64,000 nucleotides of DNA from Desmodesmus armatus (taxonomy: Eukaryota; Chlorophyta; Chlorophyceae; Sphaeropleales; Scenedesmaceae): NCBI GenBank assembly GCA_007449985.2, contig VIIQ02000581.1, forward strand, positions 868,001 to 932,000. Reading direction: 5' to 3'. The position numbers and the translations under genes are program-made. Below are positions 32,939 through 44,945 of this stretch, one piece after another. Numbering within the stretch: the first letter of the stretch is position 1; each line of letters starts with the position of its first letter. The notes under the pieces were generated by a model that was not told the DNA's origin, made no database searches, and was given only the letters and a program-made list of their open reading frames with translations.

Positions 32939-34146
32939 TGAACATCAGTACATCGGTGTATGGTATGTTAATCAACGCATGAGGTTTGCTTGCGGCATTG
33001 CATAATCTGGTTGTGCAAGGTGTGGCCAGCTGTTTGAAAATGCATGTGTGATGAGGGGTGGTTTCAGCTGTGCGTCACACAGTATATGATGCTTGCACAG
33101 CAGTGGTCACCACATGACCATTGCAAGCAGCCGGCAGCCGCCGCTGACAGCCAGCCAAGGTGCTGGTGGTTTTGATTTGGGCATAGGTGACAGGCAACAA
33201 TGCCACCCCCTCGCCAGAGTTGGGACCCCCTTGGTATAGTTGACACAGTTGTGTGTTGATGTTTGTTGTCTTCAATGCCTCACCAGGCCAAAGTGAGGCA
33301 GCCGCTGAGCGGTTGAAAAGCCTGACAATGATATGGAACGCAAAGTCAACTGGTCACAGTTGTGTAGTTTGGGCACAAGTGGTCAGACTTCAACCTGAAA
33401 GGGGTGCTGTTGAGGATGGTCCTGGCAACAGCGAGTTTCATCGCTTCAAATCACTGTGGCTCACAACAGCACTGCATGCAACAGTGTCCCGGGGGAAAGG
33501 ACTGCCTGACAGTAGCCAGACGATTGACCACTGCAACAAACGTCAGCTGGACAGGAATGCCACACCAATACAATTACCACACAAACCATCCTTCACTCCT
33601 GGCAGTGCCTGTGGACCGGCGCCCTAAGCTGGTGTGAGCATTGGGTCAGCTAATAGGCCTACCCCACAACAGAAAGAACAAACACTTCGGTTGGCCAACC
33701 ACTGAATCAAATATAGAACCTATTGCAGACACACACTCGGGGTTTGGAGAAACTGCTCGACATGTACATGTTGAGGCCGTTCATGGGCATGGCAATCACA
33801 TTATTAATAGTCATGGCACAGGGTTTCAACCGCCTTGACAGTCAAAGCTGACGTGTTCCTTGCATGTCGAAAGGAGAGGTGTCGTCAGGTTTCGAAGGTC
33901 TCCCAGCTGCCAGTTTGACAAAGATGATCTGATCTGATCTGCAGATCATCTGATGATCTGATTCTGATCTGCTGCAGATCACTGCATGCAGTGAATGCAC
34001 CAGTCTTCCGATACGCTAGGTTACACAAGCTCTGTTTCTTTCTCTCTTTATATACCGGTCGTTATCCTTCCCATCCTGTCTGGCTCATCCTCTGTGTGCT
34101 GTCAGTGCTCAGACAGCAGAGAGAACTGCTGTGCCACTTGCGCAAC
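32939..34146. other. P2-P3 intergenic spacer with P3 promoter
   Basis: About 1.2 kb without a supported gene. It contains the P2 3' region homologous to that of P1, a cluster of GATCTGA-type overlapping palindromes at 33926-33980 and a TATA-like TTTATATACC near 34048, about 100 bp before the P3 start codon. Confidence 0.6.
34048..34056 (+). promoter_or_regulatory. TATA-box-like element of P3
   Basis: TTATATACC follows a TC-rich tract and lies about 95 bp before ATG 34147, a plausible core-promoter position. Confidence 0.45.
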
Positions 34147-35751
34147 ATGCACAAAGCACTGTCTGTCATCCTGCTTATCGCCTTCGTTCTTCTTCAGTCA
34201 AGCACAACAGCAGATCGATGCGACCTTGATCACACTGGCTGGAAAGAGGATGCGACAGCAGAGGAGCAGGCAGAGTACATAGACAGCATGTTGGATGAGG
34301 AAGGCTGGGTAGACTGGGGAACTATGCCAGCTCACGAGACCCTTGTGGAGCAATGGCCGATATACAGATCCTGGCGGGCCAGCCACCCAGTCTTCACAAG
34401 CGCTCTGGCAATGGCAGGCCTCACTCCCAAAAAGATACTGCGCGTGTGGCAAGAGCTGGACCAACAGATCGATCACACGTTCCTGAACATGGCAGTGGCG
34501 TGGCACTGCTGCGGTGTGGTGAAAAACAAGCACCGACAAGACACAGAGTGGGAAGGGACTGAGGGGTGGGCTGCGTCACTGCGGGAGGAGTGCCAGAGCA
34601 GTGGCATTACAACCAGGTTGGGACGAGCATATGCGTTGGCACAGGCGTACGCTGGCCCCAGCAGACTGTACTGCCATAAACACCAAAAGTTCCTTTTTAG
34701 TTACATGAACCACCGCAGCTACATTGATTATGGGATGACCGCTCTTCAGGAGACGGTGGCTGCTCTCAAACACAATGATGGGGCCTTCACTGAGGTCATG
34801 CTGGTCAAGCTGTTGGCCCAAGCATCCGATCCACAGTTGCGTGGTGCTCGTTATAACAGTATTTTGAAGCACCTCAAATCATATGACTTTTTGTATGAGA
34901 TGACAGAAAGCACCTGGTATGATGAAGGTATCCCAGACTGGCTGGAGTTTGCGGGGGCCACCCCCACCATCCATCATGCATTGGTGTGGGTTATCAAGCA
35001 CAGTATTGCAGTTCTCACTCTTGAGAACTTCCACAATTACATTACGAGTCCTGCAGACATGCGTGACTGCAGGAACATCCTCGACTGGTTTCAGGATGAT
35101 CAACGGTTTTCAGCACAGGGTCTGACATGTGTATGTGCCAGCAGATCAAAGCCTTTGAACTTTGACATCAGAAAGCTTGAATTTGGGCACATGTCCTTGA
35201 AAGATACTGCCAGCATTTTGGCTGACAGTTTTGCTGACAAGATATTGGCTGATGAGATCCAGCCTGAGGCATGTCAAGGCTTGGCAGAGTGTTCTGTCGC
35301 CTTTGCAAAGTGGGGTTTGTTGTTGCTGTCGTACGGTGTTTGGCCGTTCGTTGGTGCATACTTGTGTTGGCGGCCTGACCTGTTGATCTTTTGGAGGACG
35401 CGGCCTGAAGTGCGCACCCCTAGCTATGCAGGGTTTGTCCGGCAGCTGAGGCAGCAGCGGTTCACAGCAAAAGCAGCTAAACAGGCCGCCGCAGAAGGCT
35501 CTCGACAGCAGACACCCGTTGGTATCAAGGAGGGCTATGCAGCTTATGTAGCTCACATATTTTGGCACTGCTGGTGTCCGCGTGTGCGCTTTGCGGCTGC
35601 CTCGCTTGCTCCGGGGTCGCTGGTCTCGCTTTTCATTGCGCCTGTCCGGCTGGTGGTTTCTGGGCTGCGTGTGGGCATGCAGTTGCTTGGAGGCACTGCC
35701 AAGGAGTTGCTGTTAGGCACTGCCAAGACCCTGCGCCGCATTTGCTACTGA
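34147..35751 (+). CDS. P3: intronless secreted/membrane family protein, 534 aa
   Basis: Third tandem copy. Signal peptide from ATG 34147 (ALSVILLIAFVLLQSS), then DRCDLDHTGW, EEQAEYID, AVAWHCCGVVKNKHRQ, RAYALAQAYAGPSR, GATPTIHHALVWV, SIAVLTLENFHNY, FSAQGLTCVCASRS, a transmembrane segment (~389-410), CWRPDLLIFWRTRPEVRTP and the C-terminal hydrophobic module. It pairs with P4 by its DRCD-type N-terminus and CRNILDW/CRNIVDW motifs, whereas P1 and P2 form the other pair. Upstream in-frame ATG codons exist, but a start there would move the signal peptide 50 residues inward. Confidence 0.88.
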   Translation: MHKALSVILLIAFVLLQSSTTADRCDLDHTGWKEDATAEEQAEYIDSMLDEEGWVDWGTMPAHETLVEQWPIYRSWRASHPVFTSALAMAGLTPKKILRVWQELDQQIDHTFLNMAVAWHCCGVVKNKHRQDTEWEGTEGWAASLREECQSSGITTRLGRAYALAQAYAGPSRLYCHKHQKFLFSYMNHRSYIDYGMTALQETVAALKHNDGAFTEVMLVKLLAQASDPQLRGARYNSILKHLKSYDFLYEMTESTWYDEGIPDWLEFAGATPTIHHALVWVIKHSIAVLTLENFHNYITSPADMRDCRNILDWFQDDQRFSAQGLTCVCASRSKPLNFDIRKLEFGHMSLKDTASILADSFADKILADEIQPEACQGLAECSVAFAKWGLLLLSYGVWPFVGAYLCWRPDLLIFWRTRPEVRTPSYAGFVRQLRQQRFTAKAAKQAAAEGSRQQTPVGIKEGYAAYVAHIFWHCWCPRVRFAAASLAPGSLVSLFIAPVRLVVSGLRVGMQLLGGTAKELLLGTAKTLRRICY

Positions 35752-36868
35752 CGGGTGTGTGAGGGGTCTGTCATTGCATACTTGTATGTTTTGGAACTTG
35801 ATCTGTGCCTGAGGTGCTGCCAGTTGTGCTGGAGTGGTGGTGATCAGCCATGGTGGTTCACACATCTTGTGGTGCTTGAACAGCAGTGATCATGACATGA
35901 TTACTTCAGGCAGGCAGCGACAGACACGTCATAGTGATGTCAACTGTGGGCATGGGCAGCACCCAACGCTGCCACACTTTGTCAGAGTTTGTGATCCCCT
36001 TGGTAGAGTTGACACGTATGTGGTTGGTAATTTGGTAAGGGCCGTCTTCAGCACCCTATCTGGGCCATGGTGTGGCAGCGGTTGATGCAGCTGTGCCATG
36101 GTATGGCAGCAGTTCAGAAATCTGGCAGTGGTGTCCACAATCAGAAACAGCAGCAGCAGCAGCAGCAGCAGCAGCGGTTGTCAGATATCTGCAGGGCACG
36201 AATGCTTAGGGCTGATCCTGCGGGTAGGGGTTATGTTGGGCATCGTCCTGCAGCTGGCAACACCAATCTTCGTGTTTCAAGTGCAGACAACCGCATTGCA
36301 TGCAACCAGTGTGACAAAGTTAACAGAGTTTTTTTTTTGGTGCAGCAAACATCCGCTGCCAGAGCGCGTCACACCAACAATCTATCTCACATCCCACCCT
36401 GCAGGACATGGCATGCCCAGCTGGAAGGGTCAGCCAAGGCATTTACAGTTCCCAACCAAGAGACACGTCACACGTCCAAAACCTTTGAAAAACCACATGC
36501 CTACACTGCAGGAATCTGAATAGATTGCTCGGCGATTTCATCATGATATTCATGGTCGTGGCATTCAAACTATTCATGGCACATGGGCAGAAGCTTTACG
36601 GTCAACGCACCCAGTTACATTGGAATGATAACATAAAACGTATTATGGCATTGTATTGATGACGTCCTTGTGCCACTTGAGGGTACCGATCGGATCTGAC
36701 ATATGATCTGGCAGTAGTGACAGCACAAGTGGCACCACCCTGTGCGGCAGTCACACAGGCTCTGTATGCGCATTCTATCTACAGTAATATTATCCATATA
36801 TCTGGCTGTCCCTCTCGTGTCTGTGTCTGTCACCAGAAACAAAAAAGGCTGCTGTGCTGCTGTGCAAC
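35752..36868. other. P3-P4 intergenic spacer
   Basis: About 1.1 kb without a supported gene. It holds a (CAG)n tract near 36149-36176, a poly-T run near 36330 and a TATA-like CATATATC at 36795-36803, about 70 bp before the P4 start codon. Confidence 0.6.
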
Positions 36869-38460
36869 ATGCACAAAGTGCTATCTGTTGTACTGGTGAT
36901 TGCCCTGCTTCTTCCTCAGTCAATAGCATCCTCAGACAGATGCGACCATGATCACTCTGGATGGTCGGACAATGCGACAGCAGAGGAGCAGGCAGAGTAC
37001 ATAGACACCATGTTGGGACACAACGGTCAATGGGGATCTATGCCTTCTCGCCAGGACCTTCTGGAAGCGTGGCCCCTATATAGGTACTGGTACGACAGTA
37101 TGAAGCACTTCGCGGGAGCTTTGGCAGGCATCCATCCCCAAAGTGCAGAGCGCATTCTGACTAATTTGGACAAGGAGATGGACGAAACACTGCAGAACAT
37201 GGCAATTGTGCACCACTGCTGCGGTGTAGTGAACAACCAGCACCGGCAAGACACAGAGTGGGAAGGTGTTGAGGGGTGGGCTGCGTCACTGCGGGAGGAG
37301 TGCCAGCGCAACAACATCACCACCAGACTGGGGCGAGCATATGCATTGGCACAGGCGCATGCTGGACCCAGCAGAATGGACTGCAATGCTTATGCAAAAT
37401 TCCTGTGGATATACATGAACCATCGCGGCAATACTGCATTTGGGATGACCGCCCTTCAACAGACTACTGAGGCCCTCGGTACCTTCAATGCACCCTACGG
37501 TGTGCTAATGCTTGTCAAGCTTTTGGCTCAAGCATCTGTACCGCTGTTGCAAGGCGCTTCTTACAACAATGTGGTGCAGTACCTCGAATCATTTAACTTT
37601 TTGCATGAGATGACAGACGAGTTTTGGTATGAGTTAGGTATCCCAGAGTGGCTGGAGTTTTCAGGGGCCACCCCAATATCCATCACGCCTTGGTGTGGGC
37701 GATCAGGCACAGTATTGCAGTTCTCACTCTTGAGAACTTTCACGCTCGCGTTACTGAGTCTGCCGAGATGCATGACTGCAGGAACATCGTCGACTGGTAC
37801 AATGAAGACCAACTGTTTTCAGCACAGGGTCTGTCATGTGTGTGTGCCAGCAGATCCAAGCTCTTCAGCACTGCAGGCATACAGTCTGATCTTGGGCATC
37901 TGCCCCCAGCAGGCATCACTCTTTCGGCTGACAAGATCTTGGCTGAAAAGATCTTGGTTCATAGGATCAAAGGGTACCATAGCTGGGTTGAGCGTTGTGT
38001 TGCCTTTGCGTGCGAGTCGGGGTTCATGTTACTGTCGTATGGTTGGTGGCCGTCAGTTGTTGCATACTTGTGCTGGCGGCCTGACCTGTTCGTTTTTTGG
38101 AGGGCATGCCCTGCAGTGCACACCCCTAGCTATGCAGGGTTTGTCTGGCAGCTGAGGCAGCAGCGGTTTTTGGCAGCCAAGGTTGCTCGACAGGCCAGAT
38201 CAGAAGGCTCTCAGAAACAGTTGCCTGACGGCAACCAGGAAAGCTATCCAGCGTATGTGATGCACCTTATGTTGCACTGCTGGTGTCCGCGTGCACGCTT
38301 TGTGGCTGCCTCTTTTGCACAGCTGTCTCTGGCCTCTGTGTTTATCGCACCTGCGCGGCTGGTGGTGTCTGCGCTGTGTGATTGTGTGAGGTCGCTTGCA
38401 GGTGCTGCTAAGGAGTCTCTAGCTGTTGCTGGCAAAGCCTTGAGCCGCATGTGCTTCTGA
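36869..38460 (+). pseudogene. P4: fourth family copy, broken by a one-base frameshift
   Basis: ATG 36869 opens a signal peptide (VLSVVLVIALLLPQS) and family motifs follow in order (EEQAEYID, CCGVVNNQHRQ, RAYALAQAHAGPSR). At 37671-37674 the run GCCACCCC has one C fewer than the same place in P1-P3 (GCCACCCCC). The frame is lost inside the conserved GATP-IHHALVW motif, and the original frame would stop at 38155. The remaining family sequence (IHHALVWAIRHSIAVL, FSAQGLSCVCASRS, CWRPDLFVFW, CWCPRARF) continues intact in the +1 frame to 38460. Absence of any other lesion over ~790 bp downstream means either a very recent pseudogene or a homopolymer error in the assembly. Confidence 0.85.
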
Positions 38461-40137
38461 GGCGGTGTGTGAGACTCATATGTGCCACATGAAATGTGTG
38501 AGGGCTACTGGGATTGTCTGTCATGCCTCACAACGTTTGACAAGAGATCAAGGGGTTGTGATGACTAAGGGATTGTGTGTGACACTTGACTTGAGAGGTG
38601 CTTGCATGTCCTGCCCTGTCCAGCACCCAGAGTTTGACAAGGAATGAGGCATGTGGCCAGCCAGCTGTGCTGGCAATAGAAACGGCTGCGGCTTTGTCAT
38701 GCAGCTTGTGGGTGCTTACCCAGCAGTGATCAGGCATGTTGTGTGGCAGAAAGGGCCGGCAGTTGGTGGGTGCCTAGTCTAGGCACAGGTTGCAGCCAGT
38801 TGCAGAGTTGCGACCGTTGCAGAGGTGTTGCTTTTCTACAGTTGGGCCGTAATGGCAGGGGTAACATAGGCTTGATTCAAAGAGTGCTGAGGCCCCACTG
38901 CTTGAGTGTGACGGTGCTGGTGTCCATGGTCCTGGAAGCAACACCTTTGACTCAGCCGGCGCCAGCAATGCATGCAGCAGTGACTCCACAACAGCCATGA
39001 CCACTGCGCTGTTGACAAATAGCTGACAAGCACGCGACACCATGCAAGAAAACCCAGGCCGGGCTTGCGCAAGCCCTGCACAAAGTGCCTGGCTGAGGCA
39101 GCCACAGCACTGAAGCCCAAAAGAGAGCTCATGCCAGCCATACTGCGACACTCAACAAGATTGACAGAGACACTCCTAAAAGAGACACCCTGCCTTCAAA
39201 GCTGCTAAAACATTTCAGGATCATTTCATGGTGTACCTGGTGCACGCAGTATGCAAGTGCTCCATGCTGGGTGCCGTGTACTCTTTGGCAGAGAACAAGC
39301 AAGTTGCTCTGCCCAAACTTGCACACAAGAGTACAACATGTGCATCTCAGCCGTGTGCTGCACCAGCCTTGTCTGGCTCATGCATGCCCTGAAGCGCCCT
39401 TGCAGGTGGTCTGTGCAGCCAAGTTCCCAAGCACTGGTAACCAAGCCCCCACTCCTACAAACAGCAGGCTGCTGCTCTCTGAAGCAAGCAAACTTGAACC
39501 ATACTGTTCAAATTTGGCCAAAACACCACCGCAAGAAACCCAAGAATCCTTGGCAAAGATCAGACCAGTGGCTGTGGCAATGAACAGGCTACAGCTAGCC
39601 CTGCATGGTAGCAGCACGCGCTGCTTGTACTCGATCATAATCAATGCAGCTGTGCAGACTAATCAGACAGTTGCAAGGCCAACATGAGTGACTAACCCCT
39701 ACACAAACCTCCCACCCCAGTGCAGCAGTGTGCAGCTGCAGGAGGGAAGCCAAGTAATCATCCCATGCCAAACAAACATGCTGCAGCTTGCCAAGTGCGC
39801 ACGTGCACACACCTCACGGAGCAGACAGTTGTTCCTGCTGCAATCACGGGCCCCTAGCTACAATTCTTGCTGCCACCACAGCCACCACCCTTGATCACAG
39901 GGAAGGATTGGGTGCTGTACGGCAACCAACGCTGCCCACAAAGGCACCGCTGCTCACTGGGCACTGCCTGGCTGTTCACTGACCCCTCCGTGAGCACCTG
40001 CTACACCTTTGCTGCCTGCTGCTACTCGGTTGCTCTGCAAACGACACCCTGCATGCCCACCTCGTCGGCTCTGCACACCGCACCGTCGCTCACCATCTAC
40101 CTCATCCTGCACCCCTACCCCACCCTACCCTGCCAGT
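38461..40137. other. Spacer between convergent P4 and hydrolase genes
   Basis: About 1.7 kb. The proximal part resembles the 3' flanks of P1-P3 in outline only. No gene, RNA or mobile element is supported here; it presumably contains two 3' UTRs. Confidence 0.5.
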
Positions 40138-43100
40138 TCAGCTCATTTCATGGTCGTTTGCCAGCCCGGTCTGATCCAGCGCCTCTCCCTTGACAGCTGC
40201 TGCCACAAATCGAGGCACCACCAGGCCCTTCCTCAGCAGGTGCGGCAGCGTCAACATAGGAAACACATGCAGCTCGTTCGGCTCCTCATGATACACCACG
40301 CTGAAGCTGCTGCCACTGCCACTGCGCTCACACTCAGCTCCTCCTCCTGCCGCTGCTGTAGCGTTGGTGCCGCAAGCGTCTGCAGCAGCCGTACTGCTGC
40401 TGCCACCACCCTCAGCAGCATCTGAGGCCTCCGACACCCTCAGCGCAGCCTGTGAGGATGACTCAGATGCTGCAGGAGCTGCCGCTGCAGCTGACCCTGC
40501 TGCTGCCTTTGCCGCCTTGGCTGCAAAGGCCTGGATGTCGGCGCGCATGAGCTCTGCACCGCCCGCCACCACCAGCATGCCAGCCTGGCACAGCCCTGTG
40601 AAGTCTGTCAGGTAGGTTGGGGACACCAGGGGGTGGCACAGCAGCTGGGGGTCCTGCAGCACCAACAGGCAGACAGACAGACAGACAGATATTGGTCAAG
40701 GCGCTGGCACAATGCTTATAGCATGCATGAGTGAGAGACAGGGGACTGTGTAAGAGACGTACAAGCACGCAAGCTACTGCTGAAGAACACGCACACACAC
40801 AACCCTGTTGCTGAAGGCACATGCAGGGCTGCACAGCGCTGCAGCTGCTGACGGCCTCTCTGCCTCAGAGGCCAAGTGCGCAACTCCTGCACAAACACCC
40901 AAGCAGCACCTGCTGTGCTGCACAACAAAGCCATGCCCCCCACCCTTGCGCAATACCCGCCGCCAGCGACCGCTGCCACCTACCGTCAGGTAGCAGTGAA
41001 GCTCATCAGCAAAGCTGTCGCTGGGGATGTAGTCAAACCAGCCAGTGGCAGCCCCCTGCGCCGCGCTGCTGCTGCTGACATGAACCCTCCATGTAGTGAG
41101 TGCCTCAGCCCACAGGGCACTGGCCAGGCGCCTAGGGCGCAGCCGGCCTCCTGCTGTGTGTGCGGAATGCATCTTGCAGTCCACAGAAGGCTGGTTCTGC
41201 AGTGGCACATGCTGCTGCTCCAGCTGTCGCTCTGCCACGTTGTACGACCCCTGAGGCTCGAGCAGCGTGTGGCTGTCTTTGGAGTGTGGCTGCTGCTGTG
41301 TGGGGTGGGGTTGCTGCTGCTGAGTGGAGCGCCTGCGCCTGAAGCTGCTGCCTAGCAGCAACTGAGCCACCCCCGGTGCAGGGCTAGGCTGCACTGCTTC
41401 CTGCGGCTGCTGCTCGGCAGCCAGGTGGCCCGCCAGGATGCTGTCAAACACAATGCCGCCGCTGGCTGCCTCCTGGGGGTGCTGACTTGGTGACATGCCT
41501 GGCATGTGCTGGCCGCTGCCGTCGCCACTGCTGCCAGTGGCCCTGCTGCTGCAGGAGCTGCTGCAGTGCTGGTGCTGACCATTGCCGTGGTCCTGCTGCT
41601 GCTGCTGCTGCTGGTGCCCATCCTGCTGCTGCTGATCAAAGTGGCTGCTGACGGGCTCCCTGCTGCCAAACACCGATGCGTTGCTCATGTCCACTGCAGG
41701 GCTGATGAGGGTGATGCCCAGCGGCTGCCTGCTGAGCTTGCCTGCATCACGCAGCAGGGTGAGGCCTGCCATGGCCAGGTTGCCACCTGCTGAGTCGCCG
41801 CCTGCAGGACGCAGCAGCAGCAGCAGTAGCAGTGGTTGCATTCAGGCCAGCAAGTACCTGGTCGACATGCAGGGCAGTGAGCGCGTATGCTCGATCATGT
41901 TGGCAATACTCCCACGGCTCAGTGACTAGGCAAGCAGTGAGCGGCATCAGGCCAGCTGCCCAGACAAACACCAGAAGGAGAGCACACCTGGCCGTGCTGA
42001 CCCACCACCCCAGACAACCAGCAGGACAGCCCAGACGCCCCGCACCCTTGCGATGTCCGCTGCGGACGACCTCTTGCAGCATCCGCTTGCGCATATCAGT
42101 GCGACACAGCCCATGTGCCACCCACGACCGCAACGGCCGCCATCACCCTACACGCCCAGACCCTCACCTACAAAGTAGTCTGCTGTCTCGCCGGAGTCAT
42201 GCAGCAGCCAGTGGATGGCATCAGCAGCAGCGTTGACACCAGCTGGGAAGGGGTGCTCAGGCGCCAGGGGGTACTCAACAGACAAGATGGAGCAGTCAAT
42301 GCCCTGCGCCGCATTATAACCAGCATTGGCAGGCAGCGGGGTGGATGGTGGGTTTGATGGGGTCCTGATGCGGTAGGGTTATGTGTGCTGGGGTGCAGTG
42401 AATCGTGTTGAGACAGGCGTACAAGGTGGGATCTTGGCCAGAACAGCTGGCTACTTGCTCAAACGCCACCCAGCAACACTACTGAGTGCAGTACATAAAG
42501 GCACCTCATTCTGACATTGACATGCTAGTGAGTGTCACGGTCGTTGCTGGCTCAGTAGGCACGATCACACATGCCATGTGTGACAGCTGCAGCTATGGTT
42601 TGTGCCCCAGGGCCATCCTGCTTGGTTGCTGATGGTGCGACCTTTGTGGGCCACAAAGTCCGCACAATCAGCAACCTGCAGGATGGCCCTGAAGCACAAA
42701 CCATAGCTGCAGCTGTCTGTAAACCTGCCTCCCCAATTGCTCAGCATGAGCTCAGCGTGACCTGCCCATGGCTGCACTTTGGCCTTACCTGCTTTGCCAG
42801 GTACGTCATCCAGTAGGAGTACACCCCGCAGTACATCAGCGCATCACCAGCAACAAACGCACCACCTGCAGGAGCGCCACGCATCAGTCAGCACACAGTG
42901 AGCCCACACTGACACTGCGAGCCACGGAGAGAACAGCTGCAAGACATGATTGAGCAGTGACTGAGAAGTCGGTGTTGCCATGTGAGGATGCATGTGCTTC
43001 TGTGGCTTCAGTCCTGTACAGCACTGCTGTTGCAACTTGCTACTCAAACTCCAGAGGGCCTGCTCCAGCAACAGCTGCTAGTGGGCGGCAGCTTGTTCTG

Positions 43101-44550
43101 GCAGACGCATGAGGCCTAGGCAAACAGGCAAGGGAGCCACGCCTACCATGCAGGAACAGCCAGTTGATGGTAGCGCATGGCTGCTGTGGCCGCCTGTCTG
43201 CTGTCAGCCTGATCCACCAGCTAGTGCAGCTGCCAGTGGTCACCTACAGCCATGGGTTGAGGGTGAAAGCATTGGAAAGCGAGGTGCTGCTGCGCTGAGG
43301 TGATTGATTCTGTCCTCTCAAACAAAGAGCCATGTCAGAGTTGCGCTGTGCTGACGGATGGTGTGGCATGCAGGCATGCACCGAGCCAGCAGCTCAACAG
43401 CGACCTCCTGTCAAAACTGCAGCGCACAAGCCAGCAACATTTCCACACTACTTGTGCGCAGGTGCACGCTCTGCCACTGCTTGGGATTAGGCGCAACAGG
43501 AAAGGATCCATGCATGTCCATTAGAAGTCACGCAAGCCACCTGAGCCCCAGCAGTACGATACCCACCTGCTCCTTGGTCACTGGCACCCATGTCTGCAGG
43601 TCACCCACTCCAGCAAAGAAGGCTCGCCATGCGGGGACCTGCAGCCGCCGCCATGCAGCACACACAATCGCCCATGTCTCAAGCACTGCGGAGTGACAAC
43701 TTGAAAACAATCTATGAAGCTGCAGCACACTGAGCTGCTGAATCGTGTGATGCCCATGGATGGGACAACCTGGTGTAGGCAGGTTGACACCTGGGCAGGC
43801 AGGCAGCGGCCACTGGCAGTTGGACTGCATGCTGGGAAGCTATTTCAAGGGGCAACACCACAGTTGACTGGCATGACATCTGAACAGCTGTGCCAAACTG
43901 TGTGAAACTGTCTGAGAGCCGCGACGTGAATGATGATTGTAGTGCATGCGCAAGATCGCAAAAACGTGATGTGCTGACCACCTGCCTGCCGACTTTGCAG
44001 GATGCCGTATATCAGCATAGACAGGAGCTCCTGCAGGTGGGCAGAGGTGTGCAACATCAATTGAGCGTCAGCCACCATGCTGAAAGTAGTCTGCAAGGCC
44101 TGACCATTTGCACTGCACTGTGCTTTGTGTGTTGTGCAGCAGCTGCTGGGACACGTTGACTGCTGTGCAAGGTGGCAATTCACCAGGCGCATCTTTGCAT
44201 GCTGTACCACTGCCTGGCCACTGCAGCCAGCTGTTGCACGGCCGTTGCTAACACCTTCTCTGCACCATATGACGCACCTGAGGTATCGTCCAGCCCAGTG
44301 GATGCCGCACTGCTGCTCTCAGCACCAGCGTGCCCAGGATGCGTGCTGTGCGCTGGGACACGTGCAGGCTGAACTTGAGGCGAGCAGTAAGCTCCTCCAG
44401 CAGCGTCTGAGGCACCTCATGGTTCACTCCCAGGGGTTTCACGTTGTGCAGTCTGTACAGAATATGCCATACGGACTTGAGGGGCCCTGGGGGTTTCAGT
44501 TTGGGCGGTTGGTCACTGCCAACCCTGCTGCCAAAGACCCTGGAGAGCAT
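40138..44550 (-). CDS. HSL-like alpha/beta-hydrolase (esterase/lipase) with Q-rich insert
   Basis: Eight exons, all phase-matched: 44550-44278, 44099-43982, 43685-43567, 43243-43147, 42865-42789, 42303-42168, 41801-40984, 40653-40138, giving 717 aa. The catalytic core is that of hormone-sensitive-lipase-type hydrolases: oxyanion motif LFLHGGAFVAGD (~residue 202), SVEYPLAPEHPFP, nucleophile elbow GDSAGGN (Ser ~277) and C-terminal NELHVF (His ~675). The acid residue would fall in AGGAELMRAD, where a Glu occupies the usual Asp position. Between elbow and C-terminus lies a ~190-residue insert rich in Gln, Ser and His that is likely disordered, and another Ala/Ser-rich insert precedes the His. The 170-residue N-terminal part is helical and was not recognised. 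It is convergent with P4 and divergent from BTB copy A. Confidence 0.88.
42582..42717. repeat. 136-bp intronic foldback hairpin (about 68-bp arms)
   Basis: The left arm from 42582 (GACAGCTGCAGCTATGGTTT) and the right arm ending 42717 are near-perfect reverse complements along ~68 bp with roughly five mismatches and almost no loop. It lies in the intron between hydrolase exons 5 and 6. Candidates are a miRNA or hairpin-siRNA precursor or a palindromic MITE; clear target duplications were not found. Confidence 0.9.
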
Positions 44551-44945
44551 GCTGGCCCCCCGAAACTTTTCAAGTATCTTTTGAGTTGTCTGGATGATGG
44601 CTGGGAAATGTTGCTGCTGCACGAATGCCTAGCCTCTGTGGCCAGCACAACTGCACAGTCTCCAAATGGCTTGCAACCGGGAGGACCCGGTACCCGCCCA
44701 GCTGATCAAGGATAGGTGCATGATGCAGCTGGTGCATCACGCCCTGACCACTTGATACAGCTCGCAACGGTCGATCTCCGTCATCAACCGATGTGCTGCA
44801 TGCTGCAGTGCACGCACGTCTGATTGACTACAACATTCCTACTGGTGACATCCTCAAGTCTGAAACGCGTGTACTTCGGCATCCTTCCCTTTTTTTCGCT
44901 CAGATCACTGTGCAGTACCCATACCTCTGAGGCAAGCCCATACAA

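Noticed and set aside
33926..33990. GATCTGA cluster before P3 as a transposon end
   Set aside because: No paired terminal repeat or target duplication could be found; it is better described as overlapping short palindromes in the promoter.
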